Origin: Coenobita brevimanus
Lineage: Eukaryota > Arthropoda > Malacostraca > Decapoda > Coenobitidae
DNA: 64,000 bases
NCBI GenBank assembly: GCA_032717465.1
Contig: CM064657.1
Span: 22,034,968 to 22,098,967 of the forward strand
Direction of reading: 5' to 3'
The notes under the pieces are model-generated. The model did no database searches. It was given only the letters and a program-made list of their open reading frames with translations, and had not been told where the DNA came from. Positions within the stretch are counted from its first letter, which is position 1; each line of letters starts with the position of its first letter. Shown here one piece after another: positions 42,498-54,940 of the stretch. A program made the translations under genes and the position numbers.

Positions 42498-44095
42498 TTT
42501 TTTTTTTTTATGCGAAGAAGAAGGAACCAAAGGCCATGAGCCCGCAGTAACAGTTCCTTCCAAGAGAAAAACTAAATACAATAGAGAGCCAAATTGAAGA
42601 TCCGATCATTTTGAGATGCCTGGACACACTGCGTTTGAGAGACTGGAGATCATAGGCAGCAGGAAATAAAGACAGAGGGAGACAGTTCCAGAGTTGAGCT
42701 GTTGCATAAATTAAAGACTGGGTGTAACGGTTAACTCTTGCATTAGAGAGTTGGACAGAAAAGAGATGAGAGTTTGCTGCCAGACGGGTGCTACGCGCCC
42801 GTTGTAGAGGTGGAGGAATGCAAGCAGACAGTTCAGAGGAGCAGTGACCATTAAAGTAGCGATAGAAAAGAGATAAAGATGCAACAGTGCGGTGAAGAGA
42901 CAGAGATTGAAGGGAGTCAGTAAGAGGAGGAGAGTTAATGAGACGAAAAGCCTTTGACTCCACCCTATTGAGAAGAGCTGTATGTGGGGAGCCTCCCCAC
43001 ACATGAGAGTTGTACTCCACACAGGGGCGAATAAAACCTCTGTATAGAGTCAATAATTGTGCAGGGGTAAAGAAAGAGCGGAGTCGGCTTAGCACACCCA
43101 GTCTCTTGGAAGCTGATTTTACAAGAGATGTAATATGATCTTTCCAAGATAAGTCCTGAGTAAATGAAACCTCAAACATGTTCAAGGATGATGCAGGATT
43201 TAGCTGAATATTATTAAACATTTGTGGGTATACCTGTGGAAGATTTTGTCGGGTTGATAGGTGTAAGAACTGAGTCTTAGAAGCATTAAAAACAATCATA
43301 TTATTTTTACCCCAGTCAGAGATACGAGCCAAGTCAGACATTAGGTGTGCCATAGCCTCATCCCTTGTTTGTTGAAGTAACTGTTGAGATGGTCGTTGCG
43401 AGAACCGAATGGAAAGGTGAAGGGTGGAGTCATCAGCGTATGAGTGGACAGGGTTAGATGTACAGCTTAGAAGATCATTGATGAATAAAAGGAAGATAGT
43501 TGGTGATAGGACAGAGCCCTGAGGAACACCACTGTTGATAGATCTAGGAGAAGAACGATGGCCGTCTACAACAGCGGGTATAGAACTACCAGAAAGGAAG
43601 CTAGCGATGAAGGCACAGATAGAAGGATAGAAACTGTAGGAGGGCAGTTTGGAAATTAAAGATTTATGCCAGACTCGATCGAACGCCTTTGTGTTGTCAA
43701 GTGCAATGGCAAAGCTTTCACCAAAGTCCCGAAAGGAGGATGACCAGGAGTCTGAAAGGTAGGTGAGAAGATCGCCAGTAGAGCGTCCCTGACGGAACCC
43801 GTACTGACGATTGAAAAGAAGGTTGTAATAGGAAAGATCCCTTAAAATTTTTCTATCGACAATTGACTCGAAAACTTTTGAAATACAGGACGTTAAAGCA
43901 ATTGGACAATAGTTGGAGGGTTGGGAGCGGTCACCCTTCTTTGGGACTGGCTGAATGAGAGGAAACTTCCAGCATTAAGGAAAGGTACAAGTTGACAGAC
44001 AAAGGCGAAAGAGTTTGCCTAGGCAAACCACTGACCAGTATTTAAACTTAATGGGCAGACAGCTGTATTGCCGGGAGCCTCTCTCAAACACGTCC
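42498..44095 (-). pseudogene. LINE reverse transcriptase (CR1/Jockey-like), copy A
   Basis: The 3' end is a poly-A run (about 42498-42509) that directly precedes the start of the CR1-like ORF1, so this element inserted upstream of it. The RT includes SADDS/YADDST-type motif region and the C-terminal FYRYFNGHCSSELSACIPPP domain. A TAA near 43976 replaces a Tyr codon seen in copy B. It has no endonuclease; it is 5'-truncated. Confidence 0.8.
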
Positions 44096-45046
44096 GACTT
44101 CGGCCACGACCACGACCATCACCTGGATAACTCTGGTCCTCATCTAAGTAACTATAACTTTTCACAATTTTGTTAGCTCTCCAGTGGTAAATTGTTCTAA
44201 GTTCATCTTTTCATCATTGCTGTCAGAGTAATTCACTACTTTGAAATTAAAATGTCTCATAAAAGGCTTGAATTGTAAAAGATCTCCCTGAAAGTACTTT
44301 ACAGATATAGTTGGTTTCTTAAGCTCCTTAACTAGAGAACTCATAATGTATAGGACTTGTAGTCTTCATTGCATCATAGTTTACAAGGCTTTCGACGGCT
44401 GGAGTGAATACATTAGCCTCTGGATTTAATGCAGATTGGAATGGTTCCTTGCTATCAAAATTTTCCAAAATCTTTACCTTAGCCTATGTTATAACTAATT
44501 CAGTATTTACCTCTAATTTCTCTTCTTCCATTTCTATTTCTAACTTGGCTTTAGCCAACTCATTCTTTTTCTTCAAGGCAATGGACCAAGCTTTCAGTTC
44601 TGCTGCTCTTTGCTGTTCTTTCAACCTAGCCATTGAAACTTTGCTAGCTATCGAACCCATTGACCTTCTTGAATTACAAGAACTCCTTTCACAATTGCCA
44701 CTTCTGAGTTCCTTAGACTTATGACAAGATGTTTCAGACCTGTTATCTTTAAGGTCCGAGTCTCCATTAACAAACCATTTCTCTGTCAAGCTTTTAAAAC
44801 TGTACAAACACATCTTCATTGTCAAAGATAGTGTCTATATGTTCATCGCGTTCATCGGGTGGTATCTCAGACAACATTTGCTTATTTTCGCCATAACGAC
44901 AAAAATTCTTCATAATTCTGTAACCACTCACTGTATTCATTTTTCATTTCTTCGTGACTAATCATGTCCGACATTAATCTCTTCATCTTGACTGAGGCAC
45001 CTTTTAATTTGACAAACAGAGTCCATAGCCTTTATTTTTTCTGTAT
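44096..45046 (-). pseudogene. gag: BEL/Pao-like gag fragment, copy A
   Basis: On the minus strand: a long charged coiled coil (44825-44484, ARLKEQQRAAELKAW ... AKLEIEMEEEKLEVN) followed by VKYFQGDLLQFKPFMRHFNF (44344-44162), which resembles the Gag domain of BEL/Pao elements that begins with a FxGDPLxWxxF pattern. Stops and frame changes separate the parts. The N-terminus is missing here because the duplication ends at 45046. Confidence 0.6.
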
Positions 45047-45071
45047 GGTTAGGTTAGGTTAGGTTAGGTTA
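45047..45071 (+). repeat. Interstitial TTAGG run (five units)
   Basis: Five perfect GGTTA units, which is the arthropod telomere repeat TTAGG in another register, at the exact right end of duplication copy A. Confidence 0.95.
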
Positions 45072-45146
45072 AAAGAACTAACTAAACAAGCAAATAAAGT
45101 GTCTCAGACCTCGACGGACCATACGGTGACGACTAAAGAACGAACA

Positions 45147-45928
45147 ATGGACTTTCTATGGGTGGGGACATGGAATGTGAGAGGAGTGATTGATGAAGTG
45201 AAGGAGAGAGAGATTGTTCAGGTGCTTGGAGATGCATGAGTTGATGTATGTACATTGACTGAAACTAAATGATAAGGTGAAAGGGTGAGAGAATGGGAAT
45301 ACGGTTTAGGAATATGTGCGGGAGTTAATGGGAATGAGAGGGCAAGAGAGGGAGTATGTCTGATTATAAGCAAGAAATGGAAGGAGAATATAAGAGAGTA
45401 TGGAACAGTGGGTGCAAGGATTGTATGGGTGAGGATGAAAGTAGGTATACAAGGTTGGGAGATTGTATGTGCGTATGCGCCGACAGAGGACAGAGTGGCA
45501 AGATTGAAAGATGAGTTTTGGGCAAGTGTAGAAGCATGTATGGACAAGTTTGAGAGGAGTGAGAGAGTGTTTTTGATTGGAGACATGAATGGCAAAGTTG
45601 GGAAAGTACGAGTGGATGGAGTGGTTGGTCAGTGGGGTGTGCCAGCTGAAGTAGATGGGAATGGTAGTGCTCTGGTGGACATCTGTGCTGGTAAGGGGTT
45701 GGCAATAGCCAACACCTTCTTTCGGCATAAGATGATCCACAGATATACATGGAGAGTCATGAGAAGGGTGGACGGTGAACTTGATGAATGAAAGGCAATG
45801 ATAGATTATGTGTGTGTGGATGAGCAAATGAGAAGACAAGTGTTGGATGCAAGAGCGTGGAGAGGGTGGGGGAATGGAATCTCAGACCATCACTTAGTGA
45901 TGGCCAAGGTAAAGTTGCAAAGAAAATA
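45147..45928 (+). pseudogene. RTE endonuclease domain
   Basis: Apurinic-type endonuclease with TWNVRG, TETK, GARIVWVRMKVG, VCAYAPTED, LIGDMNGKVG, NTFFRHKMIHRYTW and GISDHHLV motifs in the order known for RTE elements. Stops occur near 45236, 45271 and 45789. The best open piece is 45285-45791. Confidence 0.88.
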
Positions 45929-46004
45929 GGTGAAAAAACGAAGGGGAAGACAGGAGGAAACAGCCCCTGTGAGAAGAGTGAAGAAGTTGTAAGATAATGG
46001 GAAA

Positions 46005-47805
46005 ATGGCAGAGTATAAGAGCATAGTAGAAGAAAGATTGGGAAGGTATGAGTTAGAGCAGATGGAAGGGGTGGAAGATGTATGTAAGATATTCATGGAA
46101 GAGATAGGTGCAGCGTGTGAGGTGGTTTGTGGAGTGAGGAGGAGATGTAGGGGTGTGCAAGGGACGGCATGGTGGAATGATGAGGTGAAACGAGCTGTGA
46201 AACAAAAGAAGAAGGCATATAGTGAATGGCTATTGAGTAGAGGTAGGGGAGAAAATGAGAGAGAGAAGAGAGAGGTATATGTGAGCAGAAGAAGGGAGGT
46301 GAAGAGATTGGTGAAGGAGAGTAAGAAGAAAATGGAAGAAGAATTTGGGAGGAACCAGAGTGTAAAATGGAGGGAGAGTAAAAAATTGTTTTGGAAAGAG
46401 GTAAAGAAAGTAAGACAGTGTGAAAGGGGAAATAGTAGGGGAGTGAAAGATGGGCATAATAGATTGCTGGCGGAGAAGAGAGAGAAACTGAGAAGATGGA
46501 AGGAGCACTTTGAGGATTTGTTGAATGTAGAAAGTGAAAGCAGTAGGAGTATAAGTGGTAGGGGAATGGCTGGGAGGAGATGACATGGGAGGAGGGAGGA
46601 AGAGATCAGTAGGGCGGAAGTAGTAGAAGCAATGAAGAAGATCAAGATGGGATAGGCCCCAGGAATTGATGCAGTGTGTGGTGAAATGCTGAAGTATGGG
46701 GGTGAGATTTTTGTGTAATGGATATGGAAGTTGTGTAGATTTGCTTGGGAAGAGGGAAGGGTTCCAGGGGACTGGAAATCAGGTATAATTGTTCCTTTAT
46801 AGAAAGGAAAAGGGGAGAGAGAAGTATATGGTAACCATAGGGGTATTTGCCTTCTTAATGTGACTAGAAAAATATATGGTAGAATACTCATTGATAGGGT
46901 TAGGCATACAACAGAGGAGCTATTTGGAGAAGAACAGGGGGCATTTAGGAAGGGAAAAGGGTGTGTAGAGCAGATATTTGTTCTAAGATGTTTAGTGGAG
47001 AAGTATCTAGAGAAGGGAAGGAAAGTGTATGCTTTCATGGACTTGGAGAAAGCTTATGACAGAATAGATAGGCAAGGTATGCGGAAGGTATTAAGAATAT
47101 ATGGAGTGGAGGTGAAATTGTTGAGTGCTGAGAACAGCATGTACGAAGGAGCTAGGGCTACGGTGCGAGTGGATGGTGGGCTGAGTAAGTTTTTTATATC
47201 TAAATGTGGGACTGAAACAGGGATGTGTGATGTCTCCTTGGCTGTTTAATATATACATGGATGGGGTTGTAAAGGAGGTGCAAGGTAGGGCAGTGGATGT
47301 GGGGGTAGCTCTAATGAATGAGGGTGCGATATGGAAGATTCTGGTGTTGCTGTTTGCTGATGATACAGTATTATTGAGTGAAGATGAATGGGAGTTGCAA
47401 GGTTTGGTGAATGAATTTGGGACAGTGTGTAGGAAGAGGAATCTGAAAGTTAATGTAAACAAGAGTAAAGTTATCTTGTTTGAGAGGAATGAAATCACAG
47501 AATGTACAGTGAGGTTCGATGATGAGGATAAGGAGAATGTGAGTGCATTCAAGTACTTGGGTCGTGTGATAAATTAAGGATGGAACTTTGGGGAATGAAG
47601 TGCTTGAAAGGGCACAGCAGGGAAGGAAGGTTGTTGGTTCACTGAATGCAGTGATAAGAAATAGGGAGGTGAGTATGGAAGTTGAGAAGTCACTGCATGA
47701 TAGTATTGTGATCTCTACCCTGAATTATGGAAGCGAGGCATGGACCTTGCTAGAGGGGAACAAGTCAAGAGTGAGAGCAGTGGAAATGAATTACTTGAGA
47801 GGAGC
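46005..47805 (+). pseudogene. RTE reverse transcriptase domain, plus strand
   Basis: The connector region (VKRLVKESKKKMEEEFGRN) is followed by RT palm motifs GKGCVEQIFVLRCL, FMDLEKAYDRID, GLKQGCVMSPWLFN and LLFADDTVLLSED. At least five stops and two frameshifts lie between 46580 and 47590. The end (47588-47805) includes GSEAWTLLEGNKSRVRAVEMNYL. Confidence 0.9.
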
Positions 47806-49172
47806 ATGTACCCTTTCAAGCACTTCACCCTCTAAACCTCCATCCTTACTCATCACACTACCCAAGTACTTAAACATACTCACATTTTCCAATTCCTCAC
47901 CATCCAACCTCGCTGTACATTCACTGACTTCACCTCTCTCAAAGACCATCACTTTACTCTTCCCTACATTCACCTTTAGATTCCGTATCTTACACACTCT
48001 CCCAAACTCATCTACCAAGCCTTGCAGCTCTCCTTTGTCTTCACTCAACAACACAGTATCATCTGCAAACAACAGTACAGGGAGTTTCCAAACACTACCC
48101 TCTCTCACCAGGGCCACTCCAACATCCACTACTCTACCTTGTACCTCTTTTATTCCCCCATCCATGTACAGATTGAACAACCATGGAGACATGACACATC
48201 CCTGTTTCAACCCAACCTTCAAAGAGAAAAATTCACTCAGTTCATCATCCACACGCACTGCAGCCTTAGCACCATCATACATACTGTTCACAGCATTCAA
48301 CAACTTCCCATCTACTCCATATATTTTAAATACTTTCCACAATCCTTGTCTATCCAACCTGTCATATGCTTTCTCCAAATCCATGAAAGCTGCATACAAC
48401 TTCTTTCCCTTCTCTAGAAAGTTTTCCACTAAAGATCTAAGAATGAATATCTGATCTACACAACTTCTTCCCTTCCTAAAGTCACCCTGTTCTTCTCCAA
48501 CTAATTCCTCTGTTCTTTCTCTATCTCTGTCAATAAGTATCCTACCATACACTTTTCCTATTATACTAAGAAGACAGATGCCCCTATGATTACCACACAC
48601 TTCTTTTTCCCCTTTTCCTTTGTACAAGGGAATAATTATACCTGACTTCCTATCCTCAGGGACTCTACCTTCCTCCCAGGCCAATCTGCACATTTTCAAC
48701 ATCCATTCTACTACTATCTCTCCCCCATGCTTCAGCATTTCACCACACACTCCATCAATTCCTTGGATTTTCCCCAGTTTAACTTTCTTCATTGTTTCCA
48801 CAACTTCTGTTCTACTGATTTCTTCCTGTCTTCTCACCTCCCTCCTTCTCCCACTCATTCCCCAGCCACTTACATTCGCATTACTTCCATCGTCTATGTT
48901 CAACAATTCCTTAAAGTGTTCTCTCCATCTGCTCACTTTTTCTCCCTGATCCACTAGTAATCTACCATTTTTATTTTTCACTCCCCTGCTAACTTCACTT
49001 CCACCCTGTCTTACTCTTTTCACCTCTTTCCAGAACATTTTCTTACAGTCCCTCCACTTTACACTCAAGTTCCTTCCAAATTCCTCATCCACTCTCTTCT
49101 TACTCTCTCTTACTAATCTTTTCACCTCTCTCTTTCTTTCTACATATAACTCTCTCTTCTGCCTCTCAACTC
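47806..49172 (-). pseudogene. RTE reverse transcriptase, copy B
   Basis: On the minus strand one frame of 444 codons (49125-47791) is open from KRLVRESKKRVDEEF through EAYDRLD-type palm motifs, GLKQGCVMSPWLFNLYMDG and LLFADDTVLLSED to LEGEVLERV. This is the best preserved RTE frame in the window, truncated at both ends. Its uninterrupted CCTTTGTACAAGGG at about 48616 is the empty site for the nested insertion in copy A. Confidence 0.9.
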
Positions 49173-49377
49173 CATAATTATTTAGGATTGAACCATATAC
49201 ATATAATTATTCAATGTATGTACAACTGTTATGCATAAGTAATGTTAAAACATGTGAATACTGACGCCTCATGGCAGAAGGTGTGCATTTTTAAATGCGA
49301 ACTTTAAAAATAAATGAAAAAAAAAAAAAAAACTCCGTCATCCACTGCCAAATCCCTCCGCACCGAGCAACTTTTAT
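49173..49377. other. Unassigned AT-rich segment, copy B
   Basis: Counterpart of 39863-40074, with a longer A run (about 49316-49332). Nothing else recognised. Confidence 0.5.
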
Positions 49378-49650
49378 ATTGTCTCCCATATCTAGTGGGA
49401 GACAAGACTCAGCCGAAATCTTGTCTCTGGACTGTCGCACGACTGTCCAGCGACAGATTTAGATTTTCATGAGACAGTCTCGCAACAGTCTAGTGATATT
49501 GTCGTGCGACTTTTGCTGGATAAAGTATCTCGGTGTGTACATGACCCAGAGACAGTGTCTAGCGACTTTTGCGAGACATATTTAGATTTTTCTGAGACAG
49601 ATGTGAGACAGTCCAGAGACAATGTTGCGCGACTTTGTATCTTGGTGTGT
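49378..49650 (-). repeat. Dimeric repeat, copy B
   Basis: Counterpart of 40075-40335. The opening inverted repeat is better kept here: TTGTCTCCCA and TGGGAGACAA flank TATCTAG. The two units of about 110 bp are as in copy A. Confidence 0.55.
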
Positions 49651-50640
49651 ACGATGCTTTGAGGAATACACTCATTGATTGCCTCTTGTAATTTCTTGTT
49701 AAATCTGTCCCATATTTCTCCCATATCCTGGGTATCCAAATACCCATTCCAATTTATTGATAGCATCCTGCATAATTTCTTAAAGTCTGCCTTTTCACAT
49801 AAATAGACAAGCCTTTTGCACTTCTTTTCCTGTGGTTCAATGTCACATTTGAGTTTCACACATCCATGGTCGCTCTTGCCTAATGGACTCATGACCTTAA
49901 TATTACTCACTAGTATATCATCATCCGTAAAAAACAAATCCAATGCATTTCCTGTAGTAGTACCTTTAAATCTGTTTATCTGATAAATGATGTATAAAAT
50001 AACAGTCTCGGACTTTTTCAATAAAACTTTGGCTAAGGTTATCATCACCAGATTTGCATGTTAAGGTTTCCCATCTTACGTTAGGCAAATTTAAATCTCC
50101 GACAATCACTTTTTGCCTTGTATTGTATTCACTAATTTCTTGTAATAGTTTCAACATCTTCTCATTATTTCTAAAGTCACAGTTTGGACTTATGTAAATA
50201 GACACGAACAATATAACATCACTTTTACCTTTAATCTTCGTTACTATACAGAATATTCTATGGCTTCCTTGTCAAACACTGCAATATCATACTGAGCTCC
50301 TTTTTTAATGTACAGCAGCAGTCCTCTTCCGTCTTCCGAATTTGCCAGATATTTTCCAAATATTTCATATCCTTCAGTCCTCTACTCAACTATATCTCTT
50401 TCATACCGACAATGTTTTGGTTTGACCTCTTGCACTGCTATCACTTTTGGAGATGTCTGGTCCTCGCTCAACCTAATCCTTAACTCACTGATCTTGTCAA
50501 TATTGAACACATCAACATTACTAAATATTTTCAAGTCATTAACACTATGTATAAAATCTTTAGTACTGTCACAACTTAACTCGCTCGCTCCTACTCCATC
50601 GCTGCTGTTCTTGTTGTATTCAGTGTTTCCCTTCTCTTTA
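49651..50640 (-). pseudogene. CR1-like LINE endonuclease, copy B
   Basis: Carries FVSIYISPNCDFRNNEK, VIVGDLNLPNVRWE and SPLGKSDHGCVKLKC on the minus strand. The frame 50048-49467 is longer than in copy A because a TAA (at about 40669 in A) reads CAG-type here (TDKQI context). The RT is missing, as in copy A. Confidence 0.75.
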
Positions 50641-50643
50641 CCT

Positions 50644-51815
50644 TCAGTATGTAAGGTTCCACGGGCTTCCTCTGATCACGTAGTAGTTTCCCGAATCCTC
50701 CTCCTCCGTATTCAGCTTTTCTGCCTCTTCTCTAAGCTCCTTATCTTTTTTCATCTCGTCCATAGTCATGTGTATCACTCCAACTTTTCCATCAACTTGA
50801 ACAAGTTTCTCATTATTCTTTCCTTTAAGGATCCTCTCAGAGTCACTAAATGGGTCTCGGCTTTCCTGTCCCTGTTGCTCCCTGGTATCCACCAAGCCTT
50901 CTGATTTCCTCTATATCACTACCGTAGCATGTTAAACCCATTTAAGTCAGCATATACTAACTTATCATGAATTTTTTTCAGACCTTAATTCTAAGTTCAT
51001 GCCACTCATCAGTTCCTCGGGATTGCCATGCAAAACAACAATATGTTTTTCCTGACCATTCTGCCCTGTACTTACCTCGTAGTTTTTTCCAACAGTTCAC
51101 TCCCAGATCACTATATTTAGGCCTAGCCCCACCTGCTTTTGCATCATAGTCTTGTTGTCTCTAGTAGACAGAACATCTCTGTACGATTTTACCATTTCTT
51201 CTTTCACTTCAATGCAAACTATATCCTTAACTTCAGTCTCTCAATTACCTTGTTTATCAACTATTTTCTCCCTTTGCTTCCTCGCAAATCTCCTTAACTT
51301 CCTTATAAAACTTTACTTTAACCACGTCCATCTCACTCATCATTTCACTGCTCACTTGAGTTTTGATTTCATCCCTGATGCTCGCCTTCAGCTTAGTCAG
51401 ATCATCCTTCACCTGGTTATATCCTACCTCAGATGTATGTTCCAGAGCATCCATACGTTTTTCAATCATATCCCGCCTCTTGGAGAGTTTAGTTACTTGC
51501 TTCACTTAGCACAATATCAGTGAATCGTACTCTCTTAATTTTCCATCAGGAACTTGTACACTGCCTCATTGATACCCTCACATTTTATATGGTGCCACAT
51601 GTCACATAGATTACATCCAAGGACCAAATCAACATCGCAAACGAACTTTGCATGAGGGACATTCCCCTTTCCTTTTTTCACCTTGACCGGCCGTCCTTCC
51701 ATCTAGGTTTGCAGTCAGCTGACTGGTCTCACCTCCTCCTTCACCATCCATTTCTTGTCCAGTATCCGTCTTCCTTCCTCTTGTTGTCACTTGCTTGGTA
51801 TTCATACTCTCCACC
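50644..51815 (-). pseudogene. CR1-like LINE ORF1, copy B
   Basis: Same order of pieces as copy A: N-terminus near 51800, finger-like segment, coiled coil (51505-51257) and charged tail (50895-50644). A one-base difference exposes CPSCKVRLRC in frame with the N-terminus, which supports a cysteine finger in the ancestral protein. Confidence 0.65.
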
Positions 51816-51828
51816 TTTTTTTTTTTTT

Positions 51829-53409
51829 TTATGCGAAGAAGAAGGAACCAAAGGCCATGAGCCCGCAGTAACAGTTCCCTCCAAGAGAAAAACAAAATAC
51901 AATAGAGAGCCAAATTGAAGATCCGATCATTTTGAGATGCCTGGACACACTGCGTTTCAGAGACTGGAGATCATAGGCAGCAGGAAATAAAGACAGAGGG
52001 AGACAGTTCCAGAGTTGAGCTGTTGCATAAATTAAAGACTGGGTGTAACGGTTAACTCTTGCTTTAGAGAGTTGGACAGAAAAGAGATGAGAGTTTGCTG
52101 CCAAACGGGTGCTACGCGCCAGTTGTAGAGGTGGAGGAATGCAAGCAGACAGTTCAGAGGAGCAGTGACCATTAAAGTAGCGATAGAAAAGAGATAAAGA
52201 TGCAACACTGCGGCGAAGAGAAAGAGGTTGAAGGGAGTCAGTAAGAGGAGGAGAGTTAATGAGACGAAAAGCCTTTGACTCCACCCTATTGAGAAGAGCT
52301 GTATGTGGGGAGCCTTCCCACACATGAGAGTTGTACTCCACGCAGGGGCGAATAAAACCCCTGTATAGAGTCAACAAATGTGCAGGGGTAAAGAAAGAGC
52401 GGAGTCGGCTTAGCACACCCAATCTCTTGGAAGCTGATTTTACAAGAGACGTAATATGATCTTTCGAAGATAAGTCCCGAGTAAATGAAACCCCAAGCAT
52501 GTTCAAGGATGATGCAGGATTAAGCTGAATATTATTAAACATTTGTGGGTATACCTGTGGAAGATTTTGTCGGGTTGATAGGTGTAAGAACTGAGTCTTA
52601 GATGCATTAAAAACAACCATATTATTTTTACCCCAGTCAGAGATACGAGCCAAGTCAGACATTAGGTGTGCCATAGCCTCATCCCTTGTTTGTTGAAGTA
52701 ACTGTTGAGATGGGCGTTGCGAGAACCGAATGGAAAGGTGAAGGGTGGAGTCATCAGCGTATGAGTGGATAGGGTTAGATGTACAGCTTAGAAGATCATT
52801 GATGAATAAAAGGAAGAGAGTTGGTGATAGGACAGAGCCCTGAGGAACACCACTGTTGATAGATCTAGAAGAACGATGGCCGTCTACAACAGCGGCTATA
52901 GAACGACCAGAAAGGAAGCTAGCGATGAAGGCACAGATAGAAGGATAGAAACTGTAGGAGGGCAGTTTGGAAATTAAAGATTTATGGCAGACTCGATCGA
53001 AAGCCTTTGAGATGTCAAGTGCAATGGCAAAGCTTTCACCAAAGTCCCGAAAGGAGGATGACCAGGAGTCTGAAAGGTAGGTGAGAAGATCGCCAGTAGA
53101 GCGTCCCTGACGGAACCCGTACTGACGATTGGAAAGAAGGTTGTAATATGAAAGATGCCTTAAAATAATTCTATTGACAATTGACTCGAAAACTTTTGAA
53201 ATACAGGACGTTAAAGCAATTGAACGATAGTTGGAGGGTTGGGAGTGGTCACCCTTCTTTGGGACTGGCTGAATGAGAGGAAACTTCCAGCAATAAGGAA
53301 AGGTACAAGTTGACAGACAAAGGCGAAAGAGTTTGCCTAGGCAAACCACTGACCAGTATTTAAACTTAATGGGCAGACAGCTGTACTGCCGGGAGCCTCT
53401 CTCAAACAC
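51829..53409 (-). pseudogene. LINE reverse transcriptase (CR1/Jockey-like), copy B
   Basis: This is an open frame of 526 codons on the minus strand. RT motifs: PVPKKGDHSQPSNYRSIAL (about residues 48-66), ALDISKAFDRV (catalytic Asp near 132), SGVPQGSVLSP (186-196) and YADDSTLHLS (217-226), followed by the long C-terminal domain to a poly-A run (about 51818-51830). It has no endonuclease, so it is a 5'-truncated insertion despite the intact RT frame. Upstream sequence is BEL-like gag. Confidence 0.88.
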
Positions 53410-54457
53410 GTCCGACCTCGGCCACGACCACGACCATCACCTGGATAACTCTGGTCCTCATCTAAGTAACTATAACTTTTCACAATTTTGTTAGCTCTCC
53501 AGTGGTAAATTGTTCTAAGTTCATCTTTTCATCATTGCTGTCAGAGTAATTCACTACTTTGAAATTAAAATGTCTCATAAAAGGCTTGAATTGTAAAAGA
53601 TCTCCTGAAAGTACTTTACAGATATAGTTGGTTTCTTAAGCTCCTTAACTAGAGAACTCATAATGTATAGGACTTGTAGTCTTCATTGCATCATAGTTTA
53701 CAAGGCTTTCGACGGCTGGAGTGAATACATTAGCCTCTGGATTTAATGCAGATTGGAATGGTTCCTTGCTATCAAAATTTTCCAAAACCTTTACCTTAGC
53801 CTATGTTATAACTAATTCAGTATTTACCTCTAATTTCTCTTCTTCCATTTCTATTTCTAACTTGGCTTTAGCCAACTCATTCTTTTTCTTCAAGGCAATG
53901 GACCAAGCTTTCAGTTCTGCTGCTCTTTGCTGTTCTTTCAACCTAGCCATTGAAACTTTGCTAGCTATCGAATCCATTGACCTTCTTGAATTACAAGAAC
54001 TCCTTTCACAATTGCCACTTCTGAGTTCCTTAGACTTATGACAAGATGTTTCAGACCTGTTATCTTTAAGGTCCGAGTCTCCATTAACAAACCATTTCTC
54101 TGTCAAGCTTTTAAAACTGTACAAACACATCTTTATTGTCAAAGATAGTGTCTATATGTTCATCGCGTTCATCGGGTGGTATCTCAGACAACATTTGCTT
54201 ATTTTCGCCATAACGACAAAAATTCTTCATAATTCTGTAACCACTCACTGTATTCATTTTTCATTTCTTCGTGACTAATCATGTCCGACATTAATCTCTT
54301 CATCTTGACTGAGGCACCTTTTAATTTGACAAACAGAGTCCATAGCCTTTACTTTTTCCGTATGGTGCGCTACTCCTTTTTCAGTCAGCTTACGTTCACC
54401 TACTTTTGGTGACTCGTCCTCGTCATTGCCTGCCATCTTCATTGCATTTTCAGTCAT
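53410..54457 (-). pseudogene. gag: BEL/Pao-like gag, copy B, with N-terminus
   Basis: Starts MTENAMKMAGNDEDESPKVG at 54457 (minus strand), runs to a stop at 54275 and continues in another frame with LKGASVKMKRLMSDMISHEEMK. The coiled coil (54142-53801) and the FQGDLLQFKPF domain follow. It is cut by the LINE RT at about 53410. The order N-terminus, charged coil, Gag domain fits BEL/Pao elements. Confidence 0.6.
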
Positions 54458-54839
54458 ATTGTTGCGTCCCGAAGTATTCGTTAATGATGTAAGGTGTATT
54501 TTATACGCAGGGTCTCGGTTAATGGATTATCTTTATTATACTTTCACACTTGCAGACGATGGTTCGAGTTGATGAAGATTGTGATGATTAACTGGAAACA
54601 TTGTATACAATGTACTGGACATTCAGTTTAAGCTTGCATATAGTGTTTACTTAGTAACATGAGTTATTCTTCAACAAAATTATACATATGAAACACTAAC
54701 ATGGTAACACCAGCACTGATGCAGAATAACCCACACTCAAAACAGAAAACTGGTTTAAAGGGTAAACTATAATTAGTCATAGCTCATATACAATATTTAC
54801 AGAGTGATACTCTAATACTCCCATCTAATATAGCAATAG

Positions 54840-54841
<2 letters not shown>

Positions 54842-54879
<38 letters not shown>
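54842..54879. repeat. (TG)n microsatellite
   Basis: About 38 bases of GT repeat. Confidence 0.98.
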
Positions 54880-54940
54880 TTTGGGCAGCCGAAACTACAC
54901 ATTCAAATCGCACCAAAATTGGCACAAAGTCGCAATAAAT

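Larger units (their letters stand above)
38213..45046. repeat. Segmental duplication, copy A (6.8 kb)
   Basis: This matches 47806-54366 in direct orientation through a complete chain of elements: RTE fragment, dimeric repeat, CR1-like LINE, second LINE RT and BEL-like gag. The offset is about 9593 bp before the nested RTE insertion and about 9313 bp after it. Differences are scattered single bases and short indels, a few percent by eye. Confidence 0.93.
45147..47805 (+). mobile_element. RTE-type LINE, plus strand, missing only its 3' end
   Basis: It starts with the endonuclease N-terminus (MDFLWVGTWNVRGV) and runs through RT to the RAVEMNYLRGAC region, where it is cut at 47805 and joined to the minus-strand RTE of duplication copy B. 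The roughly 300-bp 3' end seen at 39020-39304 and 54941-55168 is absent. It is a different, more decayed copy than the minus-strand ones. Confidence 0.85.
47806..54366. repeat. Segmental duplication, copy B (6.56 kb)
   Basis: Direct repeat of 38213-45046 without the nested RTE insertion. The left end cuts into the RTE at TGTACCCTTTC; the right side continues past 54366 into further BEL-like gag sequence, so this copy preserves the natural right context and copy A the natural left context. Confidence 0.93.

Noticed and set aside
45218..47038. Minus-strand ORFs including a 382-codon frame
   Set aside because: They are the antisense of the plus-strand RTE, whose motifs are unambiguous.
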